This document shows, in pieces, positions 1-7,093 of a stretch of 35,673 bases of DNA. Both the position numbers and the translations under genes were made by a program. This DNA comes from an uncultured Verrucomicrobiota bacterium (GTDB lineage Bacteria > Verrucomicrobiota > Verrucomicrobiia > Opitutales > Opitutaceae). The DNA is taken from the NCBI GenBank assembly GCA_903960515.1, contig CAJCBL010000231.1, forward strand, positions 1 through 35,673, in the 5' to 3' direction. Numbering within the stretch: the first letter of the stretch is position 1; the number at the start of each line of letters is the position of its first letter. The notes below the pieces were generated by a model, which was given only the letters and a program-made list of their open reading frames with translations, was not told the origin of the DNA and did not search any database.

Positions 1-127
1 GGACGGCGCAGCGGATCCGCCGGCTGTTGAAGCGCAGAATCGACAAGCGCAGAATCGACCTGTCCCTAATGGCGGCACTTTCTGCGTCGAGTGATGGCGA
101 AGCTTGCTCGCTTGGCACGGGCAAAAG

Positions 128-152
128 AACGCCGCCCAGGCTGGGCGGCGTT
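128..152. terminator. Perfect 11-bp hairpin, probable terminator
   Basis: AACGCCGCCCA (128-138), loop GGC, then TGGGCGGCGTT (142-152) form a perfect hairpin. An AAAAG stretch precedes it on the plus strand, so on the minus strand the stem is followed by a T-rich run (CTTTT), as in an intrinsic terminator. It lies just downstream, in minus orientation, of a PEP-CTERM-like tail that stops at 166, which suggests it once ended that gene. Confidence 0.6.
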
Positions 153-165
153 TAGAGAGCTGTGC

Positions 166-219
166 TCAAGCCCGACGACGGCGCAGGAACGCGATACCGG
201 CGAGAGCTGCGGATCTTGG
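166..219 (-). pseudogene. Remnant of a PEP-CTERM C-terminal sorting signal
   Basis: Read on the minus strand, the last 17 codons before a TGA give SAALAGIAFLRRRRA, preceded by Pro-Arg. This is the layout of a PEP-CTERM anchor: a short hydrophobic stretch, then an arginine cluster at the extreme C-terminus. A stop codon lies in frame just upstream, and a dispersed repeat copy begins about 25 bases further on, so only the tail survives. A perfect terminator-like hairpin follows at 128-152, as expected downstream of a real gene end. The usual Pro-Glu-Pro box is missing, so this is read as gene decay. A chance match cannot be excluded in so short a stretch. Confidence 0.4.
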
Positions 220-440
220 TCAAATTGCCAAGCTGGACCGCGGAATTGACCTGTCCCTAATACCCGGGATTGCCCCCGAGCCCAATCCCGGCCGGGAACA
301 GGGCGCCAGCCGGTTCCTGTTCTATCCGACATCTTCAGCCTCGCCTGTCACGAGTCCCGACACGACTACCTGAAGTGCGGAATCGACCTGTCCCTAATGG
401 CGGCACCGGCTGTTGAAGCGCATAATCGACCTGTCCCTAA

Positions 441-675
441 GTCTGGCCCTGCCGGGCCGGGTTGCTGCCGGGTCGGGGGGGCTCGGGCGGGGCGCGACGA
501 GGCTTCCTCGGGGTGAGGATACTCCGGCGACCGCATGGGCCCGATCGGAGGCTATGAAGGGCCAGCCGGCAGAAAAGTTGTCCTTTGCACTGCTTTGGCG
601 CGGACAGCCTTGGCAAGGCCGCTAGTCTTCCATTGAGAAGTGCGGGCACCGGCCGATGTCCTGCCGGCTTCGCCG
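441..675. other. No gene seen
   Basis: Between the last dispersed repeat and the AraC-type regulator I see no convincing coding sequence, RNA or terminator. The region is GC-rich and its short open frames look like composition effects. Confidence 0.5.
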
Positions 676-1512
676 ATGTCGACCTATCCACCGCCCATCA
701 GGCGCAGTTTCGCGCTTCCACCACCAGTTCTGCGACCGTTCGTGGAACGGATATGGTCGTGGGAAAGTGAGTGCGCTTCGGTGTTGCCCCTGCTGCTGCC
801 CGGCACGGGGGCAGAGCTGGTCCTTCACTATCGCGCGCCGTTCGTCGCGGTCGCTGTCGGCGGCCGGCGTTACGCGCTCGCGCCGGCGCACATCTCTTGC
901 TTGCGGGCCTCCTCATGCCGGCTTGTGGCGCAGGGGCCAGTGGGCTTCGTGGCAGTGCGCTTCCGTTCGAGTACAATCCGGCATTTGGCGGCGTTGGAAA
1001 TGGGAGACATGATCGAGCGCTTCCCTGCGGCCGCAGAACATTTCGGGCCGGAGATCGACGAGCTTCCTGCACAACTGGCGAGGTTGCCCGATTTCGCCGC
1101 GCGCGCCGGGCGGGTTGTGCAGTTTCTACTGTGTCGGTTGGCGGGATCCGCCCCGGAACTCACGGCGGCCGACCGGGCCGTCGATGCCCTCTACTATGCG
1201 GACCCGGGCGAGAGTGTTGCCGAACTTGCAGATGATTTCGGGTACGGTGTCCGCCAACTCGAGCGCCTCGTGGGCGGCGCGGCGGGCCTGACGCCGAAAC
1301 GGTTTCTCCGTCTGGCACGTATGCATCACACCGTGCGCCATCTGCTGCTGGCCAAGCAGGCCGACTATCTCGATGCGGCGCTTGCTCGCGGCTACTACGA
1401 CCAGGCGCATTTCATCCACGAGATGGGCGAGCTTACCGGACATACGCCGAGGCAGGTGCTCACACCTGGCTCCTTTTTGTCGCATTTCTACAATCCACGG
1501 CTGCCGCGTTGA
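676..1512 (+). CDS. AraC-family transcriptional regulator
   Basis: Predicted DNA-binding regulator of 278 residues. The C-terminal 110 residues carry two helix-turn-helix motifs of the AraC/XylS type: the first around ESVAELADDFGYGVRQLERL, the second around DAALARGYYDQAHFIHEM followed by GHTPRQVL, a hallmark of the family. The N-terminal half (FVERIWSWES..., LLLPGTGAELVLHY) resembles the DUF6597-type sensor domain of this subfamily. An upstream GTG at 640 would add 12 residues, but the ATG at 676 gives MSTYPPPIRR running straight into the conserved domain and is preferred. The ABM-DUF1805 gene begins 27 bases after the stop on the same strand, so the pair is probably co-transcribed. The effector is unknown. 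Confidence 0.88.
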   Translation: MSTYPPPIRRSFALPPPVLRPFVERIWSWESECASVLPLLLPGTGAELVLHYRAPFVAVAVGGRRYALAPAHISCLRASSCRLVAQGPVGFVAVRFRSSTIRHLAALEMGDMIERFPAAAEHFGPEIDELPAQLARLPDFAARAGRVVQFLLCRLAGSAPELTAADRAVDALYYADPGESVAELADDFGYGVRQLERLVGGAAGLTPKRFLRLARMHHTVRHLLLAKQADYLDAALARGYYDQAHFIHEMGELTGHTPRQVLTPGSFLSHFYNPRLPR

Positions 1513-1539
1513 GGTAGAGTGGCGGCGATCCTCATCGGT

Positions 1540-2127
1540 ATGAAGAACATAATTGCAATCCTTCCCGCCAAGCCCGGCCAGGGCTCGGCTCTCGAAACAG
1601 TCCTGCGCGAGCAGGTGCAGCTCACCGCCCGGGAACCCGGAGCGATGGTCTACGATCTTCTGCGCGACGATGCGCAGCCCGACACGGTCGTGGTGTATGA
1701 GCGGTATCGCGACGCTGTGGCAAAGGATGCTCATCTCGCCACGCCGTATCTGGCTGAAACCTTGAAACGCTGCGCGCCGTTGCTTGGTGGAGCTCCTGTA
1801 TTGCAGCATCTCACGACTGCTGCGTGCATCCGGCACGAACACACGGTGGTCGAGGGCCGGGCCGCCGAGGTGGTGGTGTTGCCGATCGGACCGGTGAGCC
1901 TGGTCTATGCGCGCACGGAGCGAGGAGTGCTTGCCTGCGGCGCGATCAATCCGGCCGCGCTGGAGCGCTTCGGCGTCGCTGCGGCCCGGGTACGGCCGAC
2001 AACCGGCAGTTCTATAACGAGTCTCTCTGACCTGCTCGCAGGCGAGGTGCGCGAGGCAAACCCCGCAGCGCTAGCCTTGGGTATCGAGCCCGGGATGAGC
2101 GGACGGGAGGCGTTTGCGAAGCTCTGA
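1540..2127 (+). CDS. ABM-type monooxygenase fused to a DUF1805 (YunC-like) domain
   Basis: A 195-residue protein with two parts. Residues 1 to about 95 (MKNIIAILPAKPGQG..., GAMVYDLLRDD, VVYERYRD, HLATPYL) match the antibiotic-biosynthesis-monooxygenase fold, a small cofactor-free dimeric alpha/beta barrel found in quinol monooxygenases such as YgiN. Residues about 105-195 (ARTERGVLACGAINPAALERFG, then ALALGIEPGMSGREAF) match DUF1805, known from stand-alone YunC of Bacillus subtilis, whose function is unknown. The fusion is unusual. The start at 1540 is used because it opens directly on the ABM beta strand; an alternative start at 1519 adds seven unrelated residues. It follows an AraC-type regulator, suggesting inducible expression in response to a reactive small molecule. 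That role is inference. Confidence 0.82.
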   Translation: MKNIIAILPAKPGQGSALETVLREQVQLTAREPGAMVYDLLRDDAQPDTVVVYERYRDAVAKDAHLATPYLAETLKRCAPLLGGAPVLQHLTTAACIRHEHTVVEGRAAEVVVLPIGPVSLVYARTERGVLACGAINPAALERFGVAAARVRPTTGSSITSLSDLLAGEVREANPAALALGIEPGMSGREAFAKL

Positions 2128-2132
2128 GCCAG

Positions 2133-2174
2133 AGGTGCCCCGTGGGCGGAGAGGCCCGCCGGGCCGGGGCACCT
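2133..2174. terminator. Hairpin between convergent genes
   Basis: AGGTGCCCC at 2133-2141 pairs perfectly with GGGGCACCT at 2166-2174, with an inner GGGC/GCCC pairing. It lies between the end of the ABM gene and the end of the convergent namZ-like gene. There is no clear T tract on either side, so it may be a factor-assisted or bidirectional terminator. Confidence 0.5.
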
Positions 2175-2217
2175 TGGGTGTAGTTCGCTTCTGTGTGGTC
2201 TAAATACTGGCTACGCC

Positions 2218-3579
2218 TCAGGGCGCGTAGAGCCAGAAGCGGCGGGTCTGCTGCTGGTATTTCACCGCGCGCTGGCGCCACTCCTCGTGCATCGCTGCGA
2301 CGTTGGTCTTCGCGCCGTCGCGCACGAGAGCCATCCAGAGGGCGCGCGAACCGGTGTGCTTGCGGAAGAGGTCGCCTTCCTTGCCCGATGCTGCCGCGAA
2401 GGGATTGTTCGGATTCCAAGCGGCTGAGAGCTGCATGAGGTGCAGGCTGAGCTCGGTGGGATGCCAGGCGTTCCAGTCGGTGATGTCGGTGTAGACGCCG
2501 CGCATGGGTTTGCCATCGCTGCCGGTGGTGCCGATGACGCTGAAGGACACGCCGGGCAGGTGCAGGGAGTCCAGAGCCCGTTCGATCTCCTCGGGACTCT
2601 TTTTGGGGAACGTGATCGTACGGAACGGATACCCAGTGCCCACCCCGTGGCGGAAGCCGCCGATCTGGCAGCCAAGCCCGGTCATCGCATAGCCGGCGGC
2701 GGCGGCAAAGTCCCTCACGTAGGGAGAGGTGGGTACAAACTTCAGGCCGGTCTCGGGCCAGCGCATCGAGCGGTGCCAGCCCTTCATCGGGATGACTGCG
2801 AGCTTTCCGTGGATGCGCACCGCCTCGGGCACTGTGAGCACTCCGGGAGTGTCCTTGGCCAGGTTGGCCAGTTCGCCGATGGTGAGCCCGTGCACGTAGG
2901 GTACTCGGAACGACCCTACATAGCTCATCAGGTCGGAGTCGAGAGGGGGGCCGTCGACCTTCAGGCCGCCCAGCGGATTGGGACGGTCGAGCACGATCAC
3001 CTCCTTGCCGTTTTCAAAACAGGCCTCCAGGCAGACCTTCATCGCGCTGATGAAGGTGTAGCTGCGCGTGCCGATGTCCTGCAGGTCGATGACGAGGGCG
3101 TCGATGGACTTGAGCTGGGCCGGCGTGGGCTTGCGGGACTTGCCGTTGTAGAGGGAGAAGACCGGCAGGCCGGTGGGCGCGTGAATCGTATCCTGGTAGT
3201 TGTTGCTCGCAGGGATGGTGCCGTCGATGCCGTGTTCCACTCCATAGAGGGCCACCAGTTGCACCCCGGGGGCACGGCGGAGGGCCTCGATGGTGCTCAC
3301 TCCGCGGCGGTTCACCCCGGCGGGGTGGGTGAGCAGGCCCACGCGCTTGCCTCGCAGTGCCGCAAAGTTGTCGGCCTCCAGCACGTCGATACCGAGCATG
3401 ACCGGGAAGATCCGCTCCGGCGGGCGCGCTGCCACGGAGGCGATGGGCAGTGCCGGGTGGGCTGCCGGGACCTTGGCGGACTTGGGTTGGACCTCGGTGC
3501 AACCGAAACCGCAGAGGGCGAGGCCAAGTGTGAGCAGACAGCGGAGACGAAGCAACGGGCGCGCGGCCGTGGGGAACAT
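2218..3579 (-). CDS. namZ: DUF1343 exo-beta-N-acetylmuramidase (NamZ-like), exported
   Basis: A 453-residue exported protein of the DUF1343/NamZ family (B. subtilis YbbC). The characterised member removes MurNAc residues from the non-reducing end of peptidoglycan fragments. The N-terminus has a basic-hydrophobic signal (RPLLRLRCLLTLGLALCGFGC) with a Cys near residue 27 that could be lipidated, though the lipobox is not ideal. The family body starts near residue 60 with GIDVLEADNFAALRGKRVGLLTHPAG. It continues with ALYGVEHGIDG, VIDLQDIGTRSYTF, VLDRPNPLGG and GVGTGYPFRTI. Length is normal for the family plus a leader. It is monocistronic and convergent with the ABM gene. It would act in the periplasm in cell-wall recycling or scavenging. 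Confidence 0.88.
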   Translation of the reverse strand: MFPTAARPLLRLRCLLTLGLALCGFGCTEVQPKSAKVPAAHPALPIASVAARPPERIFPVMLGIDVLEADNFAALRGKRVGLLTHPAGVNRRGVSTIEALRRAPGVQLVALYGVEHGIDGTIPASNNYQDTIHAPTGLPVFSLYNGKSRKPTPAQLKSIDALVIDLQDIGTRSYTFISAMKVCLEACFENGKEVIVLDRPNPLGGLKVDGPPLDSDLMSYVGSFRVPYVHGLTIGELANLAKDTPGVLTVPEAVRIHGKLAVIPMKGWHRSMRWPETGLKFVPTSPYVRDFAAAAGYAMTGLGCQIGGFRHGVGTGYPFRTITFPKKSPEEIERALDSLHLPGVSFSVIGTTGSDGKPMRGVYTDITDWNAWHPTELSLHLMQLSAAWNPNNPFAAASGKEGDLFRKHTGSRALWMALVRDGAKTNVAAMHEEWRQRAVKYQQQTRRFWLYAP

Positions 3580-4103
3580 GGGCTGCTATTCTTAAGGGCT
3601 GCACGGGGGCGTCGAGGAGAAACAGGCCTAGGCTCTGCGATGGAGCGCGTGGCGGGAAGCCGCCGCGAAATCCGGACCAAGGGGAGGGATCGCGCCCGCG
3701 CGGCTCGAGCGCCAGCGGCTTGCCGGTCGGGCGACCAGGGCGAGGGCACAGGGGCTCAGCGTGGGCTCTGGCTATGGGCCGAGTTGAACGAGCCCGTTTG
3801 GCCCGGTTGTAGGGGGGCCTTGAGTTGGTGCCTAGGCGATCGCAGGCGGCACGGTGGACTGACGTGCTTCGTGGCGGAAGGTTCGATGCGACTGCGCCTC
3901 CCCATTTTTGGTGGAGAACCGAACAGAGCGAACGGAGCCGGCATTCATGGGGAACGGCTGTGATAGCCACAGGTGCGGCAGAGTGGGGAACCTGTGCCTG
4001 GGGACCTTCGTGGCGCCGACTGCACGGAGGGGGCGTGGGCGGCTGAGCAGTTCGCATTCCATTTGTATTTAACTACTCGGAGCGGGCTCTATGGTGCCGC
4101 GCG
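3580..4103. other. Intergenic region without a recognisable gene
   Basis: About 520 bases between the divergent namZ-like gene and the DUF350 gene. Several short open frames overlap here on both strands, but none shows a recognisable domain or a plausible start. The promoters of both neighbouring units must lie here, though no clear -35/-10 pair stands out. Confidence 0.5.
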
Positions 4104-4376
4104 ATGACCCATGAAACCTTGATACCCCTTGGCTGGGCTGCGGCCTTCACTGTATTCGGCGCCTTGCTCGGGATCGTGCTGGTGCTGGTGGCGGCCTCCT
4201 TCGTTCCTCGCCTGTTGAACAAGCTCACGCCCCACATCGACGAAGGGCGGGAGATAGCCCGCGGCAACCGTGCCGTGGCCCACTATTTCGGCTTGGTCTG
4301 CGGAGCCAGTATCCTCGGGCTCAGTCTGGTGGTGGCGGCGGCCGTGCTCGGCGGGATCATCACTGCTGCTCTCTGA
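4104..4376 (+). CDS. DUF350 (YjfL-like) small membrane protein
   Basis: A 90-residue integral membrane protein with two hydrophobic segments, about residues 8-32 and 58-86. The second contains the typical DUF350 stretch GNRAVAHYFGLVCGASILGL. Biochemical function is unknown. In other bacteria DUF350 proteins occur in clusters with TIM44-like, DUF4178, PspA-like and ATP-grasp (polyamine-conjugating) proteins, hinting at an envelope or stress role. The stop codon overlaps the start of the next gene (TGATG at 4374-4378), the classic sign of translational coupling, so the product probably works with the Hint/TIM44 protein. Confidence 0.82.
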   Translation: MTHETLIPLGWAAAFTVFGALLGIVLVLVAASFVPRLLNKLTPHIDEGREIARGNRAVAHYFGLVCGASILGLSLVVAAAVLGGIITAAL

Positions 4377-6955
4377 TGCACACCGGCACTTGGCGGAGTA
4401 TTGGGGTGGCGCTTGCGCTGGCAGCCGGCACCTGCACGGGGTTCGCCCGAGGCGGCGGGGGCTGCCTCGCGGCCGGCACGCTCGTGGCGACCCCCTCCGG
4501 CGACGTGGCGGTGGAGACACTCCAGGCGGGCTCCATCATATGGGGCTGCGTCGAAGGGCAGAGGGCTCCGGTGCGACTGGCCGCTGTGCGGCAGGTGGAG
4601 GCGGCGGAGTTCGTGGAGGTGGCCGGAGCCGATGGCGCGGTTGTGCTGGCTACCACAACACATCTTTTCCAGGTAGGCGCGGGTGAGTTCCGGGCGGCCG
4701 GCCAGCTCGCTGCCCCGGGATCGGGCGGCTTCCCGGTCGCGCGCCAGCGCTGCCCGGCGGCCCGGCCCGCCTACGATCTTCTCGTCGAGTCCGGTGGTGT
4801 GTTTTTCGCCAACGGTCTGCCGGTGCACAACAAGGGGTGTTTCCTTCCCGATACGCCCGTGCTTCTGGCCGACGGCACCTCGCGCCCGATCGGTGAGGTG
4901 CGGGTGGGTGATGGAGTGCTAGCCTTCGATGCCGCCGGTCGCACCGTGCCGGCCCGGGTGAAAGCGGTGCTGGTGCACGAGGTCGAGGGTTACCTCGTGG
5001 TGCGCACGGAGCGGGTCGAGCTGCGGGTTACCGAGGAGCATCCATTTTTCGTTGGCGAGGGCACGTTCAAGACCATCGGGTCGCTGCGGGTGGGCGACAC
5101 GGTGTGGGCGCACAACGGCGCGGGGGCGTTCACCCCGCAGCGGCTGCTTTCCGTGGAGCGGGTGCAGGCGCATACCACGGTATTCAATCTTCAGACCGAG
5201 GAGCCGCACACCTATTTCGCCGACGGGATCGCTGTGCACAACAAGGGCGGTGGTTGTTTCGCCGCTGGCACACTGGTGGCCACCCCCAGCGGGGAGCGCG
5301 CCATCGAGGAACTCGCGCTTGGCGACGAGGTGCTCGCTCCGGAGGCCGATGGTGCGCTGTGTACGACTACGGTCCAAGGGCTCTATCTCAATTTCACACC
5401 GTTGCTCACGTTGCATACCGACCGGGGAATGCTGGGCACCACCGCCGAGCATCCGCTGCTCGGTGACGGCGGAGGTTTCGCCCGCGCCGATGCCTTCGAG
5501 GTGGGCGACCGGCTTGTCTGTGCCGGAGGGCTGGCGACGATCGAGCGGATCGAGGCCGGGACCGACCCTGTGCCGGTGTTCAACCTGAGCGTGGGCGGGC
5601 CGCATGCTTTCTTCGCCGACGGTTTTGTTGCCCACAACAAGGGAGGCGGCGGCTTCCGCAGCAGTAGTCACTCCTCCGGGACCCGCAGCGGAGGCAGCGC
5701 GGACCCGGGGGCGCTGGTCGTCGTTGGCGGAATCATCGTGCTGGTGATCGTCCTCAAGGTGTTTGGCAAGGTGGAGAAGGGCGGCGGGGTGGAGCTCGAC
5801 TTCTGCTTCGACCGGTCGGCGATCGAAGGGAAGGCCGCCAAGACTCGGGCGATGCTCGAGTTTATTGCGCGGGTTGACTCGAAGTGGACGGCGGCGGCGT
5901 TGACCGAGGTGGCGCGTGAGACTTTTCTGGAGTTGCAGCGGTGCTGGATGGCCCGCGAATACGGGCCCATGCAGCCCCGCATGATGCCCGATCTCTACGA
6001 GCAGCATTGCGCGCAGCTCGCCGGGCTGCGGCAGACCCATGAGATCAACAAGCTCGACCAGCTTACGGTGGAAGGCGTGGACGTAGTGCACGTTTGCTAC
6101 ACCGACCGGCCAGCAGACCGCACCTTCACCGCGCTGATCACCGCCAACGCCCGTGATATCTATCTGGATGATCGCACTCAGGCGTTCCTGCGCGGGGATG
6201 CCGCCCCGGCGAGGTTCCAGGAATTTTGGACCTTCCAGATGCTCGAGGGCCAGTGGCGGCTGCGCGACATCGAGCAGACCCGCGAGTCCGCCGCGCTCAC
6301 CACGGAGAATCTCTTCGAGCAGTTCACGGACGTAGGGCGCGACCAGATCTACGGCGCCACCGCCGGGGAGACCGGCCCAGCCGGTCCGGCTCTGCCTGCG
6401 GCGGTCTTGGATAAGGACGACAAGATCGGGCGCCTGCTCAACTTCCTGGTTCAAACCGATCCGATCTGGAAACGCGAGGCGATGACGGCCACGGCCCGCC
6501 GCGTGTTCCTCAACGTGCTCCTCGCTTGGCAGGACGGCCGACCGGAGGCCTTCACCGGCGTAGCCCTCAGCCCGGAGATCGACACCCATCTGCGCGCGGT
6601 CAACGCGAGCAACACCGCGGGCAGTTTGAGGGTTGAATACCGCAATCTGTGTGTTCGCAAGGTGGAGATCGTACACGTGGACAACCGCGACGACCGCACT
6701 CTCGACAACTTCACCGCCCGGATCGGCGCCCACGCGCAGGTTGTCGTGCTGCGTGGAGAGACCGTGGTCCGGCGCGATCCCGATGTGCGCGCCTGGGTGG
6801 ACTACTGGACGTTTGGGCGCGACAACGGCCGCTGGGTGTTGCGCGAGATTCTGCCCGATGAGCAGGGCGCCTCCATCGTCGACCGTGAGAATGTTGATGA
6901 GGGCAGTTCGGCGCAGATGCTCGAGTGGTACTATTCGAAGCCACGGGCAACGTGA
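4376..6955 (+). CDS. Triple-Hint, membrane-spanning, TIM44-like domain protein
   Basis: An 859-residue protein with a novel-looking layout. Residues 1-25 form a signal peptide ending before a GGGG run. Three Hint (intein-like) modules follow at residues 30-152, 155-289 and 294-421. Each starts with Cys (CLAAGT, CFLPDT, CFAAGT), has a block-B T-x-x-H (TTTH, TEEH, TAEH) and ends in His-Asn followed by Lys-Gly. Then come a Gly/Ser-rich linker (KGGGGFRSSSHSSG), one membrane helix (about 446-462) and two related TIM44-like domains (about 480-645 and 680-850), each ending in an F/Y-W-TF...W.LR.I motif. The signal peptide plus basic residues after the helix predict periplasmic Hints and cytoplasmic TIM44 domains. 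No homing endonuclease is present. The residue after each Asn is Lys rather than Cys/Ser/Thr, so Asn-driven cleavage is more likely than canonical splicing. Function is unknown. Confidence 0.88.
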   Translation: MHTGTWRSIGVALALAAGTCTGFARGGGGCLAAGTLVATPSGDVAVETLQAGSIIWGCVEGQRAPVRLAAVRQVEAAEFVEVAGADGAVVLATTTHLFQVGAGEFRAAGQLAAPGSGGFPVARQRCPAARPAYDLLVESGGVFFANGLPVHNKGCFLPDTPVLLADGTSRPIGEVRVGDGVLAFDAAGRTVPARVKAVLVHEVEGYLVVRTERVELRVTEEHPFFVGEGTFKTIGSLRVGDTVWAHNGAGAFTPQRLLSVERVQAHTTVFNLQTEEPHTYFADGIAVHNKGGGCFAAGTLVATPSGERAIEELALGDEVLAPEADGALCTTTVQGLYLNFTPLLTLHTDRGMLGTTAEHPLLGDGGGFARADAFEVGDRLVCAGGLATIERIEAGTDPVPVFNLSVGGPHAFFADGFVAHNKGGGGFRSSSHSSGTRSGGSADPGALVVVGGIIVLVIVLKVFGKVEKGGGVELDFCFDRSAIEGKAAKTRAMLEFIARVDSKWTAAALTEVARETFLELQRCWMAREYGPMQPRMMPDLYEQHCAQLAGLRQTHEINKLDQLTVEGVDVVHVCYTDRPADRTFTALITANARDIYLDDRTQAFLRGDAAPARFQEFWTFQMLEGQWRLRDIEQTRESAALTTENLFEQFTDVGRDQIYGATAGETGPAGPALPAAVLDKDDKIGRLLNFLVQTDPIWKREAMTATARRVFLNVLLAWQDGRPEAFTGVALSPEIDTHLRAVNASNTAGSLRVEYRNLCVRKVEIVHVDNRDDRTLDNFTARIGAHAQVVVLRGETVVRRDPDVRAWVDYWTFGRDNGRWVLREILPDEQGASIVDRENVDEGSSAQMLEWYYSKPRAT
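4463..4831 (+). other. Hint module 1 (intein-like domain)
   Basis: Residues 30-152 of the 859-residue protein. Block A is CLAAGTLVATPSGDVAVETL. Block B is around ATTTHLFQV, with a Thr and a His three residues apart. The C-terminal strand is YDLLVESGGVFFANGLPVHN, ending in the His-Asn pair. It lacks the EHP seen in modules 2 and 3 and is the most divergent in its centre, so its activity is the least certain. Only Lys-Gly separates it from module 2. Confidence 0.85.
4838..5242 (+). other. Hint module 2 (intein-like domain)
   Basis: Residues 155-289. Block A is CFLPDTPVLLADGTSRPIGE, block B is VTEEHPFFV, and the end is VFNLQTEEPHTYFADGIAVHN. All hallmark positions of a bacterial intein-like Hint fold are present (Cys1, T-x-x-H, penultimate His, terminal Asn). 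The start (FLPDT) differs from modules 1 and 3, so it is not a recent copy of either. Confidence 0.88.
5255..5638 (+). other. Hint module 3 (intein-like domain)
   Basis: Residues 294-421. Block A, CFAAGTLVATPSGERAIEEL, nearly repeats that of module 1, suggesting internal duplication. Block B is GTTAEHPLL and the end is VFNLSVGGPHAFFADGFVAHN. It is followed by KGGGGF and the Gly/Ser-rich linker, so cleavage after its Asn would free a product starting Lys-Gly-Gly-Gly-Gly ahead of the membrane helix. Confidence 0.88.
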
Positions 6956-7093
6956 TGCTGAGGTGGCGACTCCCCCCGGCGAGGGCCACCCGGGCAGGGC
7001 GGGGCGGGTGAGCGAATGGGGAGCCCATCGCAGGAGCGCCCTTGCACGTGATTTCCGCCCGGAGTCGCGTGCAGGCTCTCCCCAATGGAATGG

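Larger units (their letters stand above)
20..440. repeat. Cluster of dispersed short repeats sharing AATCGACCTGTCCCTAAT
   Basis: An 18-base core, AATCGACCTGTCCCTAAT, occurs at 53-70 and 383-400. A one-mismatch copy (AATTGACC...) lies at 244-261 and a copy ending in CTAAG at 424-440. A second unit, CGGCTGTTGAAGCGCA followed by GAATCGAC, lies at about 21-44 and, with one change, at 407-429, directly before core copies. Part of it is also duplicated in tandem at 31-59. All copies share one orientation. The pattern suggests REP-like elements or scars of a small mobile element. No transposase is visible nearby, so function is unknown. Confidence 0.7.

Noticed and set aside
2440-3963. 507-codon plus-strand frame opposite the namZ-like gene
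   Set aside because: Shadow frame; the minus-strand protein has clear DUF1343 motifs and a signal peptide.
4463-5638. Hint modules as ordinary self-splicing inteins
   Set aside because: All three have Lys, not Cys/Ser/Thr, after the terminal Asn, and none contains a homing endonuclease. Cleavage-type intein-like domains fit better.
4919-6733. 604-codon antisense open frame opposite the Hint/TIM44 gene
   Set aside because: Shadow of the real gene through third-position GC bias; no domain seen.
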